Shown in pieces: positions 6,793-10,654 of a stretch of DNA of 10,654 nucleotides. Position 1 is the first letter of the stretch. Each line of letters opens with the position of its first letter. The translations under genes were made by a program, and so were the position numbers. Where the stretch lies: contig CAYFUF010000040.1 in NCBI GenBank assembly GCA_964346245.1, positions 1 to 10,654 on the forward strand, read 5' to 3'. Source of the stretch: CAYFUF01 sp964346245 (GTDB taxonomy: Bacteria > Bacillota > Clostridia > Tissierellales > Peptoniphilaceae). Below the pieces are notes generated by a model. That model had not been told where the DNA came from and did no database searches. It was given only the letters and a program-made list of their open reading frames with translations.

Positions 6793-7773
6793 TTATTCTT
6801 CAAACATGTTCGAGCCGTCGGAAAGCTTCTGATCTAACTTGTGGATGGAGTCGATGTAGCGGACAGTTCCGCTTGGGATGCGCAGGAGGAGAGAGTGGGT
6901 CGTTGCCACATCTTCCTGCTGGTATTGGACGCCCCGTAGGAAGTCACCATCGGTGATACCCGTAGCGGCAAACAGTACGTTTGATCCCTTAACCAAGTCT
7001 GAGATGGTGTAGACCTTTTCAAAGTCAACACCCATCTTCAAGCACCTTTGCACTTGGTTGCTGTCGGATGGTGCGAAGATCCCTTGGAAGTCTCCGCCCA
7101 AGCACTTGAGTGCACAAGCAGCGATGACACCTTCTGGTGCGCCGCCCGTTCCCATGACGATGTCCACTTTGCCGGCATCCATTGCTGTCGCTATGGCCGT
7201 CAGAATGTCGCCATCCATGACCATAGAGATGCGGGCCCCCGTCGCCCTGATCTCTTCAACCAGCTTGTTGTGGCGCTCGCGGCGCAGCACAGAAACGGTA
7301 ATCTCACTTACCTTCTTGTCCAAGGCCTTGGCTACCGCTTCGATGTTCTCCGCGACCGACTTGCGAATATCAATCTTTCCCTTAGCCCCAGGACCCACGG
7401 CAATCTTCTTCATATAGACATCTGGTGCATTCAGCAAGCAGCCCTGAGGAGCAACGGCGATAACGGAAATGGAATTGAGCATACCATCCGCCAACGATGT
7501 CGTTCCATCGATAGGGTCTACGGCGATGTCCACTTGGTCTGGCTCATCCGGATCACCAATCTGCTCTCCAATGTAGAGCATGGGGGCTTCATCCATTTCG
7601 CCTTCGCCGATAACGACCTTGCCGTTGATGCCCAAGTAATTGAACATCGTCCGCATCTCGCTGACAGCTTCGCCATCGGAATCATTCTTCTTCCCTTGAC
7701 CTAAGTACTTGGCGGCACTCAGCGCTGCTGCCTCCGTCACACGGCATAAGTTTATGCCTAGATCTCGATTCAT
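6793..7773 (-). CDS. glpX: Class II fructose-1,6-bisphosphatase GlpX
   Basis: A 326-residue protein of the usual GlpX length. It hydrolyses fructose 1,6-bisphosphate to fructose 6-phosphate in the cytoplasm, the committed step of gluconeogenesis. The metal-binding motif DPIDGTT is at residues 86-92 (after VDIAV), GEGEMDEAP at 56-64, and KNDSDGEAVSEMR near 29-41 (the family's KxxADxxAxxxMR block, here with Ser). MGTGGAPEGVIAACALKCLG around 207-226 is a family signature. AGGAGGG sits just upstream of the ATG at 7773. It is a single-gene unit: convergent with nhaC, and separated from the upstream gene by that gene's terminator. A cre-like site and a possible promoter in its leader suggest repression on rapidly used sugars, which fits a gluconeogenic enzyme. 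All expected core motifs are present. Confidence 0.95.
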   Translation of the reverse strand: MNRDLGINLCRVTEAAALSAAKYLGQGKKNDSDGEAVSEMRTMFNYLGINGKVVIGEGEMDEAPMLYIGEQIGDPDEPDQVDIAVDPIDGTTSLADGMLNSISVIAVAPQGCLLNAPDVYMKKIAVGPGAKGKIDIRKSVAENIEAVAKALDKKVSEITVSVLRRERHNKLVEEIRATGARISMVMDGDILTAIATAMDAGKVDIVMGTGGAPEGVIAACALKCLGGDFQGIFAPSDSNQVQRCLKMGVDFEKVYTISDLVKGSNVLFAATGITDGDFLRGVQYQQEDVATTHSLLLRIPSGTVRYIDSIHKLDQKLSDGSNMFEE

Positions 7774-7789
7774 ATTACCCTCCTTCTGT

Positions 7790-7803
7790 GGTAAACGATT
7801 TCT
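7790..7803 (-). promoter_or_regulatory. Candidate CcpA (cre) site in the glpX leader
   Basis: On the minus strand AGAAATCGTTTACC matches the cre consensus TGWAANCGNTNWCA at 9 of its 11 specified positions, including the central CG. It lies between the candidate promoter and the glpX ribosome site, a position that would block transcription. CcpA repression of a gluconeogenic gene would make sense; binding is inferred from the match alone. Confidence 0.4.
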
Positions 7804-7812
7804 CTCAGCTCT

Positions 7813-7843
7813 ATTCTAACAGATAAGCCACAAGGATAGACAA
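7813..7843 (-). promoter_or_regulatory. Possible glpX promoter
   Basis: Read on the minus strand, TTGTCT (7838-7843) and TAGAAT (7813-7818, 5 of 6 match to TATAAT) are separated by 19 bases, longer than ideal. It is about 40 bases upstream of the glpX start and would begin transcription close to the cre-like site. Confidence 0.3.
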
Positions 7844-7911
7844 GAGGTCTTTATTATTTTTTTATGAAGGAGGATGAAGAGGGCCATGTCTGGGGACAAG
7901 CTTCTTGTTAA

Positions 7912-7946
7912 CAAAAAAGGGGACCCGGCGTTAGCCAGGTCCCCTT
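7912..7946 (-). terminator. Intrinsic terminator of the SDR gene
   Basis: On the minus strand a stem AAGGGGACC / GGTCCCCTT (7938-7946 with 7917-7925) is extended inward by three more pairs past one mismatch, with the loop TAAC. It is followed by a run of six T, the hallmark of an intrinsic terminator. It lies just after the stop codon of the SDR gene. Confidence 0.88.
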
Positions 7947-7963
7947 CAATTACCATTCACTAA

Positions 7964-8749
7964 CTAGATAATGTGCTTACCACCATCTAGGCGTAATCCC
8001 CAACCCATCATATGAGCGGAAACATCGGATGCAAGATACAAGCAGCAAGCGGCAACTTCTTCTACTGTTGCGTAGCGCTTGTCATAGGTATCTTGTGAGA
8101 AGAATTCTTCTGCTTCTTCAGGCGTCTTGCTATCACCGAAGGTGTTCTCGGCGATGCGGACCATCATGTCAGTCTTTACTGCTGATGGAGCAACATAGTT
8201 GGCATGGATACCCTTGCTGCCAACCTCAGTATTCACCGTTTTTACCAAAGCAGCGACAGCATGCTTGGAAGCAACGTAAGCGCCCATTCCTGGAGAACCT
8301 ACATAGGAGCCTTCAGAACCAAGAACAACGATGGAACCGCCGCCGCCTTCAACGATGTGAGGGATAGCATACTTTAAGGACCAAAGCACGCCAAAGACAT
8401 TAACGTCAAAGACTCTTTGGAAGTTCTCTTGAGTAGCATCGACAGTTTCTTGGTAGTCACCGTTGTAACCAGCATTAGCGACCATAGAGTACAGTGAACC
8501 GAAGTGCTCAACAGCCTTGTTGGTTGCATTCTTAATCTGTTCTTCATCTGTAATGTCAACGACGAAACCTTTCACACGGTCTTCACTAGGATTGCCGAGC
8601 GCGTCCATCAGCTTATCAAGCTTTTCTTGCTTAGTTGATGTAACGGCTAAACGACAACCTTCATTGTAGAAAGCTTCTGTTACTGCTTGGCCAATACCGC
8701 CAGTAGAACCTGTGATCATGACTACTTTGTCTTTTAAATTTAAATCCAT
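7964..8749 (-). CDS. Short-chain dehydrogenase/reductase (SDR), substrate unknown
   Basis: A 261-residue classical SDR with a Rossmann fold, expected to be a soluble NAD(P)-dependent oxidoreductase. The cofactor loop TGSTGGIG is at residues 13-20, DIT at 65-67, ANAG at 91-94, the active-site Asn in DVNV at 115-118, and the catalytic Ser145, Tyr158 and Lys162 (AYVASK) with the proper 13-residue Ser-Tyr spacing. SDVSAHMMGWGLRLDGG near the C-terminus is the usual family end. Length and motifs match FabG/glucose-dehydrogenase-like classical SDRs, but nothing fixes the substrate. The second strand ends VTSTK without an acidic residue, which leans toward NADP(H) (inference). AGGAGGAA precedes the ATG at 8749. 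It is a monocistronic unit with its own terminator. Confidence 0.9.
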   Translation of the reverse strand: MDLNLKDKVVMITGSTGGIGQAVTEAFYNEGCRLAVTSTKQEKLDKLMDALGNPSEDRVKGFVVDITDEEQIKNATNKAVEHFGSLYSMVANAGYNGDYQETVDATQENFQRVFDVNVFGVLWSLKYAIPHIVEGGGGSIVVLGSEGSYVGSPGMGAYVASKHAVAALVKTVNTEVGSKGIHANYVAPSAVKTDMMVRIAENTFGDSKTPEEAEEFFSQDTYDKRYATVEEVAACCLYLASDVSAHMMGWGLRLDGGKHII

Positions 8750-8975
8750 TGTTCCTCCTAAAAAGTAAGTATTTGTCTGTCCAATAGTAGGGAAGCTTAT
8801 CGAAAGCTCTCCAGTTTACTATGTAAAGTTTAGGACATAAACCCGACTATCCTTGACGACCTCTCTTATTATAATATAAATAAAAATGTAACAAACTTAC
8901 TGAATTTAAAATTAGCAAAAATAAACTTTCTAGAAGTTTGGATTTTTCAATATATTCAAATAGATTCCCGTTGTT

Positions 8976-9005
8976 TTGACTTAGCTTTGCTAATGATTTG
9001 ATAGA
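8976..9005 (+). promoter_or_regulatory. Weak promoter candidate upstream of the repeats
   Basis: TTGACT (8976-8981) is a good -35 match, but the nearest -10 candidate, GATAGA (9000-9005), matches only 3 of 6 with an 18-base spacer. If used, the repeats would lie in the serpin leader RNA. Confidence 0.2.
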
Positions 9006-9048
9006 GTGCAAAAAGCCAAAAAGAGGTGAGGAGTTTATAACGCCCACT

Positions 9049-9129
9049 TGTCTAATAAGTAAAGACAATAGCAGATGTCTAATAATTAAAGACAACTGCA
9101 GATCTCTAACAAGTAAAGACTAGAGCAGA
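9049..9129 (+). repeat. Three tandem 27-bp repeats upstream of the serpin gene
   Basis: Units at 9049-9075, 9076-9102 and 9103-9129 follow each other without spacers. They share the pattern TSTCTAAYAAKTAAAGAC, then a short variable part and GCAGA. Units 1 and 2 differ at four positions; unit 3 differs a little more. Units 1 and 2 carry GTCT and AGAC arms spaced 9 bases apart, like a weak dyad. Unit 3 ends 12 bases before a GATAAT (9142-9147) that could be a -10 element lacking a good -35, so the repeats may be binding sites for an activator or repressor of the serpin gene. The regulatory role is inferred. Confidence 0.85.
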
Positions 9130-9194
9130 TGATATTACGGTGATAATGACCCAGCAGGGGTAGAAGAGTAACAGAACCCTAAATTATGTAAATA

Positions 9195-9200
9195 AGGAGG
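9195..9200 (+). promoter_or_regulatory. Strong ribosome binding site of the serpin gene
   Basis: A perfect AGGAGG lies six bases before ATG 9207, which fixes the start and predicts efficient translation. Confidence 0.8.
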
Positions 9201-9206
9201 ATAGAT

Positions 9207-10577
9207 ATGCACAAACGAGGACAGAGATATTGGATTATTGTGGCTTTGGGCATGATAGGGGTGTTTGTCATTGCCTTTTTGATTAAGGAGAACATGGGTG
9301 GCGGTGATGAGCCATCGCCTAACGGTGATGGAGGAAACTATGCCGTAGCCAAGGCAGACTATCCTGAGCTTTCGCCTTATCCCTATTATGAAGATGATTA
9401 CGACGAGGAAGCGGTGACAGCTTGGGAGAAGGGACAAGAGCAGCTTGCTGTAGATGGTGGTTCTTACGGGCAGAGCTACCAAGCCTTCCTGGAAGAAGAC
9501 ATTTCTAAAGTGATTAGCGAGACCTTTGAGGAAGGGGAGAATGGTGTGCTTTCCCCCTTGTCCATCTACCTAGCGTCCTCCATGCTAGCGGAGGTAACAG
9601 CAGGCAACAGTCAAAAGCAACTCTTGGATCTGCTTAAGACAGGCACTATTGAAGATCTAAGAGAGAATGCCAAGAATTTGTGGCTGACGAATTACCAGGA
9701 CGATGGCCGCTATACTTCTCTTTTGGCGAATTCGATTTGGACGAGGGAAGGTAGTAACTACAATCAGGAGACCTTGCAGAGGATAACGGATAATTATTAT
9801 GCCTCAATCTTCTCAGGAGATACCACAGACCCAGCTTACTCTCAGGCGCTTAGAGATTGGATTAACGAGAATACAGGAGGTCTTTTGAAGGAGCAAGCGG
9901 AAGGCATAGAGTTGAAGCCGGAGACGGTTATGGCCCTCGTCTCTACGATTTACTTTAATGCCAACTGGAGTAACATATTCTACGAGGAGAACACCGAGGA
10001 TAAGGAGTTCCATGCGGAAGATCAGACGGTCACCGTTCCCTTCATGCATGAGACCAATCCTAGCGCGAGCTACTTGCAGGCGGAAAAGTTTACGGCAACT
10101 GGCAAATCGCTCGAGTCAATGGGACAGATGTGGTTTATCCTACCCAATGAGGGTGTCGATGCGAAGGCTCTTTTAGCGGACCCCTCAATCTACAAGGTAG
10201 GCAGTCACGATCAAGAGACCAAGACGGCAAAGGTAAATCTAGCACTGCCTAAATTTGACGTTGACTTCAGCGCTGGGCTCATTGACAGCTTAGAGCACCT
10301 AGGGGTTACGGATATCTTTGATCCAGCTCTCTCTGACTTTAGCCCTATGGGTGATTTTGATGAACTCATCGTGAGCGAATTCACCCATGCTGCGAGAACC
10401 AAAGTAGACGAGTTAGGTGTTGAGGCAGCCGCCTTCACCTTTATAGCCGTTGCGGAGACAAGCATGCCTTTGGAATTAGAACAGGTTGACTTCGTTCTTG
10501 ACCGCCCCTTCATCTTCCTACTGACGAATCGGGAAGGCTTGATTACTTTCGTTGGTTTGGTCAATAACCCAGAATAG
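9207..10577 (+). CDS. Membrane-anchored serpin (serine/cysteine protease inhibitor family)
   Basis: A 456-residue protein with a basic N-terminus (MHKRGQR), one hydrophobic segment at about residues 9-26, an acidic Tyr/Pro-rich linker (about 50-68) and a complete serpin domain from about 90 to the end. There is no lipobox Cys and no clear signal-peptidase site, so a signal anchor with the serpin outside the cell is most likely. Serpin signatures include LSPLSIYLASSML (115-127), STIYFNANW (246-254), VSEFTHAARTKVDELGVEAA (389-408) and RPFIFLLTNREGLITFVGLV (433-452). The hinge GVEAAAFT (404-411) has the small residues needed for loop insertion, so an inhibitory suicide-substrate mechanism is plausible. 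Counting from Gly404 as P15 puts P1 near Thr418, in AETSMP; the loop is about five residues longer than in alpha-1-antitrypsin, so P1 is uncertain. Its target is unknown: a host or self-secreted protease. Confidence 0.92.
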   Translation: MHKRGQRYWIIVALGMIGVFVIAFLIKENMGGGDEPSPNGDGGNYAVAKADYPELSPYPYYEDDYDEEAVTAWEKGQEQLAVDGGSYGQSYQAFLEEDISKVISETFEEGENGVLSPLSIYLASSMLAEVTAGNSQKQLLDLLKTGTIEDLRENAKNLWLTNYQDDGRYTSLLANSIWTREGSNYNQETLQRITDNYYASIFSGDTTDPAYSQALRDWINENTGGLLKEQAEGIELKPETVMALVSTIYFNANWSNIFYEENTEDKEFHAEDQTVTVPFMHETNPSASYLQAEKFTATGKSLESMGQMWFILPNEGVDAKALLADPSIYKVGSHDQETKTAKVNLALPKFDVDFSAGLIDSLEHLGVTDIFDPALSDFSPMGDFDELIVSEFTHAARTKVDELGVEAAAFTFIAVAETSMPLELEQVDFVLDRPFIFLLTNREGLITFVGLVNNPE

Positions 10578-10617
10578 TTAAAAAGTAAGCCAAACAATAA
10601 CTCAAAAACCACCGACT

Positions 10618-10654
10618 CGCTAGGTCCTCGGAGCTTCGCTCCTGCGGATTCCGC
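10618..10654. repeat. Small GC-rich hairpins at the right edge (cut by window)
   Basis: After the serpin stop, the sequence holds GGAGC-TTC-GCTCC (10630-10642) and directly afterwards GCGG-ATT-CCGC (10644-10654, reaching the edge). There is no T-run, so it is not a typical intrinsic terminator within view. It may be part of a dispersed palindromic element or a larger structure continuing beyond the window. Confidence 0.4.

Larger units (their letters stand above)
8750..9206. other. Divergent AT-rich intergenic region
   Basis: This stretch separates the minus-strand SDR gene from the plus-strand serpin gene and holds no convincing gene. It contains small inverted repeats near the SDR start (TTTAC-TAT-GTAAA at 8815-8827; AGCTT/AAGCT at 8794-8808), an AT-rich core around 8865-8965, and three tandem 27-bp repeats at 9049-9129. 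A minus-strand frame across 8847-9095 starts within the repeats without a ribosome site and looks like chance. Confidence 0.6.

Noticed and set aside
8847..9095. 82-codon minus-strand ORF in the intergenic region
   Set aside because: It begins with TTG inside the 27-bp repeats, has no ribosome site, and its Leu/Ser/Ile-rich composition follows from AT-rich DNA.
9049..9129. CRISPR array
   Set aside because: The repeats are contiguous with no unique spacers between units and number only three; no cas genes are present.
9207..9300. Serpin as a lipoprotein
   Set aside because: No cysteine follows the hydrophobic segment, and no lipobox is present.
10590..10642. tracrRNA-like end on the minus strand (GAGTCGGTGG followed by TTTTT)
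   Set aside because: The resemblance covers only a short string; there is no anti-repeat, repeat array or cas9 in view, and the hairpin pairing is poor.

Overview
The window looks like chromosomal DNA of a low-to-moderate G+C Gram-positive bacterium (Bacillota). Strong AGGAGG-type ribosome sites, short AT-rich intergenic regions, a class II GlpX fructose-1,6-bisphosphatase, a MurT-type Mur ligase with a cysteine ribbon and a CcpA cre-like site all fit. A member of the Lactobacillales (for example the Aerococcaceae or Carnobacteriaceae) is my best guess, but it is inference. There is no sign of phage, insertion sequence, CRISPR or RNA genes.

Layout, left to right. (1) Positions 2-2735, plus strand: the last 80 codons of a CitMHS-type citrate transporter, then a complete 765-residue aconitase-superfamily hydratase of the YbhJ type, ending at a strong hairpin terminator. 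Together they suggest uptake and dehydration/rehydration of citrate or a related tricarboxylate. (2) Positions 2822-3166: a mostly non-coding gap with scraps of coding-like sequence that I cannot assign, and a plausible promoter. (3) Positions 3156-6668, plus strand: a tightly overlapping three-gene operon. It holds a MurT-like Mur ligase, a GatD-like class I glutamine amidotransferase homologue that has lost both its catalytic Cys and His, and an NhaC-family Na+/H+ antiporter. It ends at a bidirectional terminator. (4) Positions 6793-7773, minus strand: glpX. (5) Positions 7964-8749, minus strand: a short-chain dehydrogenase/reductase with its own terminator. (6) Positions 8750-9206: a divergent AT-rich intergenic region carrying three tandem 27-bp repeats directly upstream of (7) a 456-residue membrane-anchored serpin at 9207-10577. 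The right edge has small GC-rich hairpins and is cut by the window.

The most unusual element is the MurT-like/GatD-like pair. Canonical MurT-GatD amidates the D-Glu of lipid II using ammonia released from glutamine. Here the amidotransferase partner contains no cysteine at all, the His position is Ala, and the MurT-side motif that supplies the third triad residue is altered. The fold and gene order are kept but glutaminase chemistry looks impossible. The pair is therefore either ammonia-dependent or has been repurposed to ligate something else, and it is translationally coupled to a cation antiporter. The second unusual element is the surface-anchored serpin with repeat-marked upstream DNA, which suggests a regulated protease inhibitor acting outside the cell.
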